From contig JAHEAQ010000004.1 in the NCBI GenBank assembly GCA_024642705.1, forward strand, positions 60,523 through 124,522: a stretch of 64,000 nt of DNA, given 5' to 3'. The first letter of the stretch is position 1; every line of letters begins with the position of its first letter. This document shows, one piece after another, positions 54,804-64,000 of the stretch. The notes beneath the pieces were generated by a model. That model was given only the letters and a program-made list of their open reading frames with translations, had not been told where the DNA came from and did not search any database. Source of the stretch: Bacteroidota bacterium. GTDB taxonomy: Bacteria > Bacteroidota > Bacteroidia > Chitinophagales > Saprospiraceae. The translations under genes and the position numbers were made by a program.

Positions 54804-55931
54804 ATGAAAAATGCTGGTAAATTTTTCTTGTACATACTTCTCATTGGTTTTGGTTTTGCAATTGGAACTTCAGCCAATTTTTTGAACTCTGACCCAGATA
54901 AAACCGACTCGGTTGATGAAACTCATATTCAACCTGTTGATGAAAGTATGGCTGAGGACTTAACATCTGAGGAAATAAAAACCATTAATTTATTTGACAA
55001 TGCTGTTGAATCAGTGGTTTATATTACTACTTCTACCATACAAAGAGACTATTGGAGTAGGAATGAAATGGAAGTACCGAGTGGATCTGGATCAGGATTT
55101 ATTTGGGATAGTGAAGGGCATATTGTTACTAATTATCATGTTATCAAGGATGCAGACAAAGCTACTGTTACATTTTCTGATCAATCAAGTTATCAAGCAA
55201 AATTAATTGGTGTTGCACCTGAGAAGGATCTCGCAGTGCTAGAAATAGATTATAAAAGTAGAAAGTTAAAACCATTACCAGTCGGAGTTAGCGAAACGCT
55301 TCATGTTGGGCAGTCTGTATTTGCAATTGGCAATCCATTTGGATTAGATTATACGTTAACGACAGGAATAATAAGTGCTTTGGGTAGGGAAATTCAATCT
55401 CAATCAGGCAGACCAATTAGGGATGTTATTCAAACTGATGCAGCGATCAATCCAGGAAATTCAGGAGGACCTTTATTGAATTCTAGTGGAAAATTAATTG
55501 GCGTAAATACTGCAATTTACAGTCCTTCTGGAGCAAGTGCAGGTATCGGATTTTCCATCCCAGTGGATGTGGTTAAATGGGCAGTTCCAGATCTTATAAA
55601 ATATGGTTCTATTCAGAGGCCAATTCTTGGGATAGAGCTGTTGACCAATCAGCAAATGGCCGATCGTCTTAATCTAAACGGGGCTCTAATTGTGAATGTA
55701 ACTAAAGGAAGCGGAGCTGAAAAAGCAGGATTGAAAGGAACATCGAGAAAATCAAATGGCACCATTGAATGGGGAGATATTATTATTGGAGTAAACAATA
55801 CTGAAATTAAGTCTAATAATGATTTGATACTTGCATTAGAGAAGCATAAAATTGGTGAAACAGTAAAAATAAAGGTGTCCCGGGATAAAAAAGAATTGGA
55901 ATTTGAAGTTCCATTATCTGGAAACAATTAA
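54804..55931 (+). CDS. HtrA/DegQ-family serine protease with one PDZ domain
   Basis: A 375-residue periplasmic protease. N-terminal membrane anchor or signal (FFLYILLIGFGFAIGTSANF), then a trypsin fold with His in HIVTNYHVIKDA, Asp in EKDLAVLEIDY and Ser in INPGNSGGPLLNSSG. A single PDZ domain follows from about residue 270 (RPILGIELLTNQQMADRLNL, GALIVNVTKGSGAEKAGLKG). It degrades or refolds damaged envelope proteins, as DegS/DegQ do. It is followed after 27 bp by pssA on the same strand. Confidence 0.95.
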   Translation: MKNAGKFFLYILLIGFGFAIGTSANFLNSDPDKTDSVDETHIQPVDESMAEDLTSEEIKTINLFDNAVESVVYITTSTIQRDYWSRNEMEVPSGSGSGFIWDSEGHIVTNYHVIKDADKATVTFSDQSSYQAKLIGVAPEKDLAVLEIDYKSRKLKPLPVGVSETLHVGQSVFAIGNPFGLDYTLTTGIISALGREIQSQSGRPIRDVIQTDAAINPGNSGGPLLNSSGKLIGVNTAIYSPSGASAGIGFSIPVDVVKWAVPDLIKYGSIQRPILGIELLTNQQMADRLNLNGALIVNVTKGSGAEKAGLKGTSRKSNGTIEWGDIIIGVNNTEIKSNNDLILALEKHKIGETVKIKVSRDKKELEFEVPLSGNN

Positions 55932-55958
55932 AGCGTATATTTACGGTAGAAATTTGAA

Positions 55959-56648
55959 ATGATAAAAAAAAATATTCCATCTTTTATTACCTGTCTAAAT
56001 CTTATTTGTGGGCTGTTAGCTATTCTATCAAATGATCTTAGGATTGGAATGCTGCTTATTGTGCTCGGCGGAGTTTTTGATGTTTTGGATGGTCTAGTTG
56101 CTAGAATGCTGAATTTAACCTCAGATTTAGGGAAAGAATTAGATTCATTAGCAGATATTGTAACTTTTGGAGTTGCTCCAGCTGTACTATATTATAGAAT
56201 TTTTAGTTTTGACGGTTCCATATTTGCATTTATTGCTCCAATTTTTATTGTTGTTGGAGGTGCTTGGAGGTTAGCAAGATTTAATGTAACAATCTCAAAT
56301 TCTAAATATTTTGAAGGTATGGCAATTCCTGCAACAGGATTGTTTATTGCTGGACTAGTCCTTGCTTCGTACTATGATCAGCAAATAATACAATTTATTA
56401 AAGGAAATATATGGTATAGTAACTTGATCGCTTTAACTCTTGCACTTCTAAATATTTCTAAAATAAAGATGTTTTCATTTAAACAATTAAAAAATAATAA
56501 TCTTGTACAGGTATATTTCGCAATAATTACAGTTTTAGCAATTATACTTTTTTATTATATTCCATATACTGCCATTCCAGTTCTACTTTCAGCTTATGTT
56601 TTGATTGCACTAATAGATCACTTTATACTCAAATCTGAATTAAGGTAA
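55959..56648 (+). CDS. pssA: CDP-diacylglycerol-serine O-phosphatidyltransferase
   Basis: A 229-residue CDP-alcohol phosphatidyltransferase with about six to eight helices. The signature DGxxARxxxxxxxxGxxxDxxxD is present as DGLVARMLNLTSDLGKELDS followed by LAD. The start IPSFITCLNLICGLLAI and the later GAWRLARFNV support PssA, which makes phosphatidylserine for phosphatidylethanolamine. It is downstream of the HtrA-like gene and converges on the MATE gene. Confidence 0.9.
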   Translation: MIKKNIPSFITCLNLICGLLAILSNDLRIGMLLIVLGGVFDVLDGLVARMLNLTSDLGKELDSLADIVTFGVAPAVLYYRIFSFDGSIFAFIAPIFIVVGGAWRLARFNVTISNSKYFEGMAIPATGLFIAGLVLASYYDQQIIQFIKGNIWYSNLIALTLALLNISKIKMFSFKQLKNNNLVQVYFAIITVLAIILFYYIPYTAIPVLLSAYVLIALIDHFILKSELR

Positions 56649-56685
56649 AAGAAGTTTGCCAGGTAAATTCTTTTATATTTTTTTC
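56646..56685 (+). terminator. Candidate terminator after pssA
   Basis: TAAAAGAA (56646-56653, overlapping the pssA stop codon) pairs with TTCTTTTA (56668-56675), with a 14-nt loop, then a T-rich run. The stem is AT-rich, so strength is uncertain. Confidence 0.5.
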
Positions 56686-58064
56686 AATTTCCACCTGCCT
56701 TTTTTAAACAAGTAAATTAGCAACAATGCAAGAAAAGCCTCTGAAATTGCAATTGATGCATAAACTCCTATCGAACCAAAACCAAAATATATCGACAAAG
56801 CGTAAGCCAAAGGAATTTCAATCATCCAAAATGCAATAAAATTTGTTAATGTTGGAGTAAATGTGTCACCAGCACCATTAAATGCTTGGCCCAAAACCAT
56901 ACCGTAAGAAAAAACTATATAACCCAAGGTAATAATTCTTAGTGCTTTTACACCTTCTGAAATAACCTCTGGTTCTGATGTGAAAAAGGAGATTATTCTT
57001 GGGGCAAAAATCCAAAATAATATACTAACTGTAAATAAAAAAATAGTATTGAAATACGCGGCTGTCCATGCAGATTCTTCAGCTCTTTCAGGTTGTTTTG
57101 CACCCAGATTCTGACCCACTAATGTCGCAACAGCATTTGCTAATCCCCAAGATGGAAGTATAGTAAAGACTATTACCCTAAATGCAACAGTATATCCAGC
57201 AACTGCAGTATTGCCAAATTGTGCAATTATTTTCACTAAAAATATCCAAGAAAATGTTGCAATAATAAATTGACCAATTCCCCCAATCGACAACTTGATT
57301 AATTCAAAAATAACTCGAATATCAATTTTAACTTTATTCCAAAATATCTTAATTATTGAACTTCCTCTTAGAAGTATATATAATTGCATTACAACGCCAC
57401 TCCCTCTTCCAATGCAGGTAGCTATAGCAGCTCCTTTAATCCCTAACTCTGGAAATGGACCTAATCCAAAAATCAAAATCGGATCTAGGATTATATTTAT
57501 TGAATTTGCAAAAATTAAAGAATACATTGCAATTACAGCATCTCCTGCTCCTCGAAAAATAGCATTAAGTAGATAAATCAGAAAAATAACAATGTTGAAA
57601 CCCAATAAAATCCTTGTGTATCCAACACCTTCGGATATCAAACTTTCATCTCCTCCCATCAACCTGAGGATATCTTCTGCATATACAAACCCAATAAAAC
57701 CAACTATTAGAGCAATGAATGAACTCAAAATAATAGATTGAACTGCCACATTGCTTGCTCCAATCCTATCCTTCTCCCCCACTCTTCTAGCTACTAATGC
57801 TGTTGTCCCTGCACTTAATCCAATTGCAAGTGAATAAACAATAAACATAAAAGTTTCTGTTAATCCAACGGTTGCAATGGCATTTACGGAAATTTTAGAA
57901 ACAAAATAGATATCTACGACTGCAAAAATAGATTCCATAACTTGCTCTAACATCATTGGTATAGCAAGCATTATTATTGCAGATTTAATACTTCCTTTTG
58001 TGAAATCTTGATCCTTAAGACGAATACTGTCAAGAAAGATGGAAAATACTTTTTTTATCTGCAA
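56673..58064 (-). CDS. MATE-family multidrug/Na+ efflux transporter
   Basis: A 463-residue membrane protein with twelve predicted helices. The first half holds AIIMLAIPMMLEQVMESIFA and FAVVDIYFVSKI and the internal repeat starts around LIKLSIGGIGQFIIATFSWI, with PSWGLANAVATLVGQNLGAK, the usual MATE motif. It exports cationic or other small molecules in exchange for Na+ or H+. There is no ATG before the first helix; the start used here is a TTG at 58064, giving a short amphipathic N-terminus as in relatives. Confidence 0.92.
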   Translation of the reverse strand: MQIKKVFSIFLDSIRLKDQDFTKGSIKSAIIMLAIPMMLEQVMESIFAVVDIYFVSKISVNAIATVGLTETFMFIVYSLAIGLSAGTTALVARRVGEKDRIGASNVAVQSIILSSFIALIVGFIGFVYAEDILRLMGGDESLISEGVGYTRILLGFNIVIFLIYLLNAIFRGAGDAVIAMYSLIFANSINIILDPILIFGLGPFPELGIKGAAIATCIGRGSGVVMQLYILLRGSSIIKIFWNKVKIDIRVIFELIKLSIGGIGQFIIATFSWIFLVKIIAQFGNTAVAGYTVAFRVIVFTILPSWGLANAVATLVGQNLGAKQPERAEESAWTAAYFNTIFLFTVSILFWIFAPRIISFFTSEPEVISEGVKALRIITLGYIVFSYGMVLGQAFNGAGDTFTPTLTNFIAFWMIEIPLAYALSIYFGFGSIGVYASIAISEAFLALLLIYLFKKGRWKLKKI

Positions 58065-58097
58065 GTGGAATTATTTATTCGGCAAAATTATAAAAAT

Positions 58098-58131
58098 AAC
58101 AGGATAAAAGATTTTAACCTTTTATCCTGTT
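58098..58131 (-). terminator. Intrinsic terminator after the giant repeat protein gene
   Basis: AACAGGATAAAAG (58098-58110) and CTTTTATCCTGTT (58119-58131) form a 13-bp stem with an 8-nt loop. On the minus strand it is followed by an imperfect T-rich stretch. It lies 18 bp after the stop of the giant gene. Confidence 0.75.
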
Positions 58132-58148
58132 ATCCTATTAATAGTAAA

Positions 58149-61100
58149 TTATTCGATGAGAATCATTTTGATTACAGAGTCATAAGTTTTAGATCTCATT
58201 TTTAGGTAATAAACACCTGATGGGTACAATTCCATATCAAGATCCATATTGTGAAGCCCAGAATCATATGTTTTAGATTGATTCCATATTTGCTTTCCTC
58301 TAATATCATACAAGTAAAATGAAACCTCCCCTTTTTCGTCTATATTAAAACTAATATTTGTAGTTTTTGCAAAAGGATTTGGTTTATTTTGAAACAACTT
58401 AGAAGTATTTCCAAAGGACTGATCTTCATTAAGTTCTAATGCTCGAATCTGTAAATATTCATCATATATTTCATTTTTGAAATCATTACCGAGTGAAATA
58501 TTAGCATTCGCTCCCACTTTGAAAACTAATACATTAAGTTCAGACAAATCTATTTCCACCATTGAATTCCAACTAAACTTTAATCTTTGCTCGCCTCCTA
58601 TTACCATTAAGCTTAAATTTTCAAGGCTAAAATTTGGGAGGTCAGAACTGATTTGATTCAAATCAATTTGCCTATCAATTTTTAATTCAAATTGCATTCC
58701 CGTTGCATTAATCTTATCCTTTATCTGCAAAGAAACGTTTTCTCCTTGATACTTCAAATGAAGGGGCATAGCAGATTCTCTTGTATTTGCCATTCCCAAA
58801 TTGTTCATTGCAATTGACCCATTAACATCGCCAATTTTAATGCCCTTAAACTTAACAAATTGGTCATTTGATAATTCAGAAATAAGATAAGTTTCTGGAA
58901 AGTCATATAAGTCCTTAGTCGGAGGAAAAGAATAATTTTCTTGCACAAAACGCCAAGATCTATTATTTGAAAAATTATCTTTTAATCCTAGAATTACCTT
59001 TCTCAATTCTAATAAATCAGAAGCTGCAATATTTTTAGAATTATTGATATCTGCAGCAATTAATTCGTATGGATTGGATAATGTGTTAAATCCTAATATA
59101 TGCTTTTGAATGAGTACCAAATCTAAAGTAGTCACTCCATTCAACAAATCGTCATTTTTTTCTGGTTTAATCACATAATCTTCATACATTTTCAATCCTT
59201 CAAACATAAAATAACCTTGGATTGTCATATTCGATAGAGATTGTGAGCTCTTTTCACTATTTAATTTCACACTAACTTCTCCAATCATTTCTGAAGTTGA
59301 ATGTGTAAAAATTTCTCCAGAAATATTTGCGCCAGCTATTATTACTGCATCACAAACTTCATCCTTTACAGAAACTCTTAAATAAGTTTGACACTTGCTT
59401 TGGTTTCCTGCAGAATCCGTCAAATAAAGTGTCACGTCTACTTTATCTGTAGGGAAATTATTTAAATCACTGCAAGAAATTGAAAGTTTTGTATTTGTAA
59501 CATCCTGTGAGAAGGATGCTGTAACTGGATTGCTACAATTATCATAACTACCATGATCAAAATCAGAGGCCCAGAAAACAACCACTTCATCTTTCTGATC
59601 TATAGATGTCGATAATCCATGTAAACAATAAGCAGTAGGTCCAATTTTATCCACTACGGTAATAATTTGTTCACAACTTGAAAAATTTCCACAACCATCA
59701 AAAACATACCAAATTATGCGGTGTTCACCAATTTCAAACTGCGATTTTATTCTATTGGATTTAACCGTATCTTCTAAAATACCATCATTGCCATAATCAA
59801 TTACGTAATGATATTGAAGTTTTGACTCTGAAGTACAATCATCTGAACCTTTAATAGTATAATCGTGATTTGCAACGCAATTTGATCCAATTCCAATGGT
59901 TAGATCATCACAATTCTCAAAAGTAGGAGCTATTTTGTTGCTTATCCGAATTTCTTGATAATACCTCCATTCAATCTCATGATAATCATCTAAATCAACT
60001 TCAAATTGACATTCATTTATAATCCTCCATTCTCTCAAAATATAAATACATCCTTCACCTTCGCTTCTAAAATAAATATCTTTATGTTCAATTCCGATGG
60101 ATTGACAAGTTTCAAAAGGAATAATTGGAACTCCTGTTATTGAAACATCGACGTCAGTAGAACAATTTTCTCCATAATAATTACACGGCCAAATAACGCC
60201 ATCATTTGGATCCTTATCTTCGCAATCTAAATCACTTATATAAAAAGGTCTGCAATTTTCAATTATAATTCTTTGAGTTGCGGAAGTTTTATTGCCTGAA
60301 GCATCTTCAGCAACAAAAGTTCTAATAATTATTCCTGAATCACAACCAAGATTTTCAGTTGAATTTTCTGTAATACTGATATCACAAGCATCATAAGCGA
60401 AACCGCTGAAACCAATAAACTTTTGAATAAATTTATGCGGATTCTTTGCATCATAATTTATATCATCAGGACAAATTCGATCATTTATAAATATGGAATC
60501 ACCCATTCGTTTTTCCAAATTTATATCTCCAAAAAAGCTGCCGAGATTTTCAAAGTCATAATAAGCATCACAGCTTATGGTCATATCTGAAGGAGCAACT
60601 AGAACAGGACTGATTTTGTCTTGAATTTCTACAATCGACATACAATCTGTGAATTTACCATACAAATCGCCACCGTATTCCATTCTTGAATTTTCTACAA
60701 AACCATTTCCAGGATCCACTTCAAAAACTCTTAAAATAACAGTATAAATATTATTTGATTCGTCACAACAAAATTGGGCAAAATCATTAAATTTATTCGT
60801 CACCTGACCAGTATCACAAGCAATTTCATCCATTCTTTTGATTTTTAGCCAAACGTCATTGCAATTGTCATGACTTCCATCATCAATTGAAGTAGCATAA
60901 ACCTTAGCAGATGTTTCGATTGTGTTCAGTTCAGAATCAATGCCTAAAGAAACTACAGTGTGCGCATGGCATATTGCAGTTGGACTGGAATTGTCAATTA
61001 CTAATATATGTAGGGAATCAATACCTATATTTCCGCAACAATCTTTTGCTGTATAATAAATTGAATTAACACCGAGAGGTAGTTTAGAAATTTCGTATAG

Positions 61101-64000
61101 TCCAAGCAAACTATTGTAACTAATCGTTCCTTTAGTCGAATAAATTTCAAATTCATTAACATTTGAACAATTATCCTTTATTACAGGATTCGGAAGAATT
61201 AAATTTCCATTACACCATGCATCTGCAGAAATAGTTTTATCTGCAGGTAATTCAAATACAGGTGCTTTATCATCAAGCACTTTAATTATTTGAAGATGAT
61301 TTACTACTTCAGAACTACACCAATCTAAAACTTCCCATTCACGTAGTATTTTGAAACAAGAATTGGACGATTCTGAACAAATATTAATCCTAGTATCTTC
61401 ATAAGAAATAAAAAGCTGATCGCACAATTCACCACTCACAGATCCAGTTGCTTTTATAGAAGGATGTCCATTTGGAAGGGTATCCCATTTTATTCCCCTA
61501 TCCTCACACAATAAATATGGATTTTCTTTTCCATCATAATTTGGTGGGTAAATTAAATCAGATAAAAGAGGTCTTAAAATATTAATGGTATCTTGCGTGT
61601 TTCCAATATGACCAAAATCATCTCGAGCATTCCATTTTCTGATTATTTTCTTTGAATATATGCTTGAACAATTCATAACTTCGGTACTGTCAACATACGC
61701 TAATAATGCATCAGTGCAATTATCAACTCCTTGAGCAGCAACGATGAAACCTCCTATTGAATCTACTTGAATTTCTTCATTGAATGGAAAACCCAAAACA
61801 AAAGGATCAATATTTTCATCACAAGAAACTTCATAAGTGGACCCAAAAATTATGGGACCTGTTTTGTCTTCTGCAAGAACATAACCCCAGCATGATATAT
61901 TATTTTGCCCATCGCTTATTGTGAATATTAAGTTTTGTCCAATATAGTCTGAAGTAATTACAGGGCTTGTCGGAATAATATGAAAATTTGAAGGAGTTCC
62001 AGTCCCAATAGAGACTTCATAACTCTCAATGCAACCATATTCATCTCCAGTAAGTAAAAAGCCCGGAGTTACCAGGAACTCACAATTTTGATCTAAACTA
62101 ATATTTATCTGTCCTTTACATGCAAATCCGGAAGGCAAAAAGTTTTTAACATAAATTTCAAACGAACATGAAGCTGTATTTCCAGATGCATCTGTATTGG
62201 TAAAACTTATAACATTTGATCCTACATAAAACAAATCACCAGAATTTAAACCCAGATTGTCAGTTCTTTGAATCGTAAAATTACAATTATCACTTCCCAC
62301 TGCATCTGCAAAACTGGCAATAGCTTCACATTGATTAGGACCTAATTCGATGGTTACATCATCTTGACAAGTAATACTTGGTAGTCCTGAATCCACCAAC
62401 AATACATTAGATTGACACTGTGTCACCTTTTGGCACCCATCTTCTACAGTTAATGTAACTACATTTGTGCCTACATCATCACAGAAAAAGTTTGATTTAT
62501 CAATTGTTCTTACAATCTCGTAACAATCATAACTTCCTCCGTCTATTTGATCTACAGTAATTAAGATTGAGGATTCTTCATTTATAAAAATGGTCAAATC
62601 ATTACACAAAGCCACTGGCGCACTTTCATCTACAACTGTAATTAATTGAAGCTTTGATTCTGAATTTCCACAATTATCGGAAACTGTCCAATTTCTGCTC
62701 ACAGTCCCTGTATTATTACATCCATTCAAATTAACAATATCTGAAAACTTAGAAACCAACCCAATATCACAAGATCCGGGAATTATGTCTACATTACCAG
62801 TTATCAATAAATCTAAATAATCTTGATAACAATCAATGGTTACATTTTCAGGAATCGTAAATTCTGGAGCTGTAACATCCTCAACAAAAATGATTTGAAT
62901 TTTAGATACTGCATTCCCACAAAGATCCGAAACCGTCCAAAATCTTTCAATAGTTCCTGATGATGCACATCCCTCTAATTTAACTTCATCGTCAAATGTA
63001 ACTACCACATCTCCATTATCTGTGCAGTTATCATTAAAACTTGGCTCTCCTGTTAAAATCAAATTGTTAGGATCATCTTCACATTTTAGAGTGATATCAG
63101 TTGGAAAGATAACTTCGGGTTTGGTAGTATCTTGAATTGTTATGATTTGAGTTTTTGATTCACTCAGACCACAACCATCTATGACCGTCCAAGTTCTGGT
63201 AACAATTCCAGTTTCGGCGCAACCAGTTAAAGATGACAAATCGTCTATATAAGATATTTGGACATCGCCACAATTATCAATAGCATTGGTGACATTACCA
63301 GTTATACTAACATCCGTTGGAATCTCGCAATCAATTGTAATAGCAGAAGGTACATCAAATGAAGGCGGGTTAATATCTTGAATGACAATACTTTGTGTGT
63401 GATTGGTTGAATTCCCGCATACATCAGTTACTGTCCATGTTCTCACTATCGTTCCAGTCCCATTGCACCCTGTTAATCCAGTCATATCGTCTAAATAGGT
63501 CGTATCCTTTATCCCGCAATTGTCAAGTGAATTGGTAATTTTACCCGTCAATGTTAAATCATTAATATTGTCTTCACAATTCAATGTTACAGTTGCTGGA
63601 GCCGCAAATGATGGTGGAGTAATATCTTGAACAACTATAGTTTGGTCATGACTGGTTTGATTGTCACAGTTGTCTGTCAATGTCCATGTCCTTATTATTG
63701 TTCCTGTCCCATTACAACCTATTAATCCTGATGTATTATCTGTATATGTCGTATCTTTTAATCCGCAATTATCCAATGCATCGATGATCTTTCCCGTCAA
63801 CACAATGTCATCAGGATCATCTTCACAATTTATGGTTACTGTACTTGGAGCTGTAAATGTTGGTTTTGTTATATCTTGAATTACAATAGTTTGCACATCA
63901 ATTGAATCGTTTCCACAAATATCACGTGCCGTCCATGTTCTTAAAATTGTCCGTGAATTATTGCATCCTATTTCTCCTGAAACTTCGTCACTATATTTGA
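58149..64000 (-). CDS. Giant Cys-rich repeat surface protein with dockerin-like and T9SS sorting domains (5' end outside window)
   Basis: At least 1,949 codons are in the window and the frame is open through the right edge, so N-terminus and signal peptide are missing; the GTG at 63896 is not the start. From the right come a partial and five full units of about 83 residues (CxxTGTIxRTWTxxDxCGN, then QDITxPxF and TLNCEDD), then more variable HYR-like Cys-rich domains to about 59,400, a dockerin-like segment (58,980-59,160: LLNGVTTLDLVLIQKHILGF, AADINNSKNIAASDLLELRK) and a C-terminal sorting domain (KPNPFAKTTNISFNI to YYLKMRS and KMILIE). It is a secreted, cell-surface-attached adhesin-like protein. 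Confidence 0.9.
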   Translation of the reverse strand, partial: KYSDEVSGEIGCNNSRTILRTWTARDICGNDSIDVQTIVIQDITKPTFTAPSTVTINCEDDPDDIVLTGKIIDALDNCGLKDTTYTDNTSGLIGCNGTGTIIRTWTLTDNCDNQTSHDQTIVVQDITPPSFAAPATVTLNCEDNINDLTLTGKITNSLDNCGIKDTTYLDDMTGLTGCNGTGTIVRTWTVTDVCGNSTNHTQSIVIQDINPPSFDVPSAITIDCEIPTDVSITGNVTNAIDNCGDVQISYIDDLSSLTGCAETGIVTRTWTVIDGCGLSESKTQIITIQDTTKPEVIFPTDITLKCEDDPNNLILTGEPSFNDNCTDNGDVVVTFDDEVKLEGCASSGTIERFWTVSDLCGNAVSKIQIIFVEDVTAPEFTIPENVTIDCYQDYLDLLITGNVDIIPGSCDIGLVSKFSDIVNLNGCNNTGTVSRNWTVSDNCGNSESKLQLITVVDESAPVALCNDLTIFINEESSILITVDQIDGGSYDCYEIVRTIDKSNFFCDDVGTNVVTLTVEDGCQKVTQCQSNVLLVDSGLPSITCQDDVTIELGPNQCEAIASFADAVGSDNCNFTIQRTDNLGLNSGDLFYVGSNVISFTNTDASGNTASCSFEIYVKNFLPSGFACKGQINISLDQNCEFLVTPGFLLTGDEYGCIESYEVSIGTGTPSNFHIIPTSPVITSDYIGQNLIFTISDGQNNISCWGYVLAEDKTGPIIFGSTYEVSCDENIDPFVLGFPFNEEIQVDSIGGFIVAAQGVDNCTDALLAYVDSTEVMNCSSIYSKKIIRKWNARDDFGHIGNTQDTINILRPLLSDLIYPPNYDGKENPYLLCEDRGIKWDTLPNGHPSIKATGSVSGELCDQLFISYEDTRINICSESSNSCFKILREWEVLDWCSSEVVNHLQIIKVLDDKAPVFELPADKTISADAWCNGNLILPNPVIKDNCSNVNEFEIYSTKGTISYNSLLGLYEISKLPLGVNSIYYTAKDCCGNIGIDSLHILVIDNSSPTAICHAHTVVSLGIDSELNTIETSAKVYATSIDDGSHDNCNDVWLKIKRMDEIACDTGQVTNKFNDFAQFCCDESNNIYTVILRVFEVDPGNGFVENSRMEYGGDLYGKFTDCMSIVEIQDKISPVLVAPSDMTISCDAYYDFENLGSFFGDINLEKRMGDSIFINDRICPDDINYDAKNPHKFIQKFIGFSGFAYDACDISITENSTENLGCDSGIIIRTFVAEDASGNKTSATQRIIIENCRPFYISDLDCEDKDPNDGVIWPCNYYGENCSTDVDVSITGVPIIPFETCQSIGIEHKDIYFRSEGEGCIYILREWRIINECQFEVDLDDYHEIEWRYYQEIRISNKIAPTFENCDDLTIGIGSNCVANHDYTIKGSDDCTSESKLQYHYVIDYGNDGILEDTVKSNRIKSQFEIGEHRIIWYVFDGCGNFSSCEQIITVVDKIGPTAYCLHGLSTSIDQKDEVVVFWASDFDHGSYDNCSNPVTASFSQDVTNTKLSISCSDLNNFPTDKVDVTLYLTDSAGNQSKCQTYLRVSVKDEVCDAVIIAGANISGEIFTHSTSEMIGEVSVKLNSEKSSQSLSNMTIQGYFMFEGLKMYEDYVIKPEKNDDLLNGVTTLDLVLIQKHILGFNTLSNPYELIAADINNSKNIAASDLLELRKVILGLKDNFSNNRSWRFVQENYSFPPTKDLYDFPETYLISELSNDQFVKFKGIKIGDVNGSIAMNNLGMANTRESAMPLHLKYQGENVSLQIKDKINATGMQFELKIDRQIDLNQISSDLPNFSLENLSLMVIGGEQRLKFSWNSMVEIDLSELNVLVFKVGANANISLGNDFKNEIYDEYLQIRALELNEDQSFGNTSKLFQNKPNPFAKTTNISFNIDEKGEVSFYLYDIRGKQIWNQSKTYDSGLHNMDLDMELYPSGVYYLKMRSKTYDSVIKMILIE
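62650..64000. repeat. Tandem repeats of about 249 bp coding for HYR-like units
   Basis: Five full units and one partial one, about 83 codons each, repeat end to end within the giant gene. The first two full units (about 63,400-63,896) are clearly alike in DNA, for example in the stretches around the GCNGTGTI and NCED codons; the later ones are conserved mainly in protein. More units may lie beyond the right edge. Confidence 0.85.

Noticed and set aside
63925..63940. A parS-like site (TCACGTG core)
   Set aside because: Only the central hexamer matches; the flanks are not palindromic, it lies inside the giant gene and is far from parAB.
62650..64000. CRISPR-like array
   Set aside because: The repeat is about 249 bp, in frame, and codes for a Cys-rich protein unit throughout; there are no spacers.

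Overview
The window reads as a piece of a low-GC Bacteroidota chromosome, most likely a member of the Saprospiria. Signs are the T9SS-type C-terminal sorting domains, the TonB-dependent and OMP beta-barrel receptors, the TAnnTTTG promoter boxes, the parA-parB-DUF5683 order, and a giant Cys-rich HYR-like/dockerin/sorting-domain surface protein of a kind common in Saprospiraceae. No rRNA, tRNA, CRISPR array, insertion sequence or integrase was recognised. Assignments come from reading translated motifs by eye; no database search was run.

Layout. 1-13.8 kb is backbone: the start of rimO, a beta-barrel protein, a pyrG-glycosyltransferase-TrmH operon, a MOSC protein, a second barrel, a Tat-tagged HisC-like aminotransferase, a broken T9SS-secreted gene, a SIMPL protein, an M50 protease with a TPR tail, purB with a LEA-like repeat protein, and a cupin-SDR pair. 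13.8-28.4 kb is a visibly more GC-rich accessory island. It holds a nine-gene co-directional cluster (two SnoaL/NTF2-like proteins, flavodoxin, CMD-cupin fusion, aldo/keto reductase, carboxylesterase, IorA, IorB, esterase) divergent from an AraC regulator, then a second reductase, a cupin and a hydrolase. Several clearly recognisable gene corpses lie between them (SDR, aldo/keto reductase, esterase and at least three cupin fragments), so the island has been duplicating and decaying. I infer a role in reactive carbonyl or aromatic metabolism; that is not shown by the sequence.

28.4-30.5 kb is a divergent AraC / acetyltransferase / cyclophilin-like lipoprotein module. 30.5-39.4 kb is housekeeping: an epoxide-hydrolase-like protein with purM, a START protein, a UPF0173 hydrolase leading into parA-parB-DUF5683, a RluA pseudouridine synthase, a striking tandem pair of small-RNA-like elements with covarying terminators, alanine dehydrogenase, and a small HTH-like protein. 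39.4-46.9 kb has a TonB receptor-DUF5689 lipoprotein-trmN operon divergent from an exported nuclease/phosphatase and a Pif1-like helicase; together these suggest extracellular nucleic-acid or phosphate scavenging. 47-51.3 kb has miaE, a GT2 enzyme divergent from WbqC, and a bacterial dynamin. 51.3-58.1 kb has an outer-membrane beta-barrel receptor, a class IV aminotransferase, an HtrA protease, PssA and a MATE transporter. 58.1 kb to the right edge is the giant repeat protein, whose N-terminus lies outside the window.

Regulatory signals that can be read directly are several intrinsic terminators between convergent genes and a set of Bacteroidota-type promoters. In three cases (rimO, the MOSC gene, purM) the -7 box lies only 4-5 nt before the ATG, which predicts leaderless transcripts.
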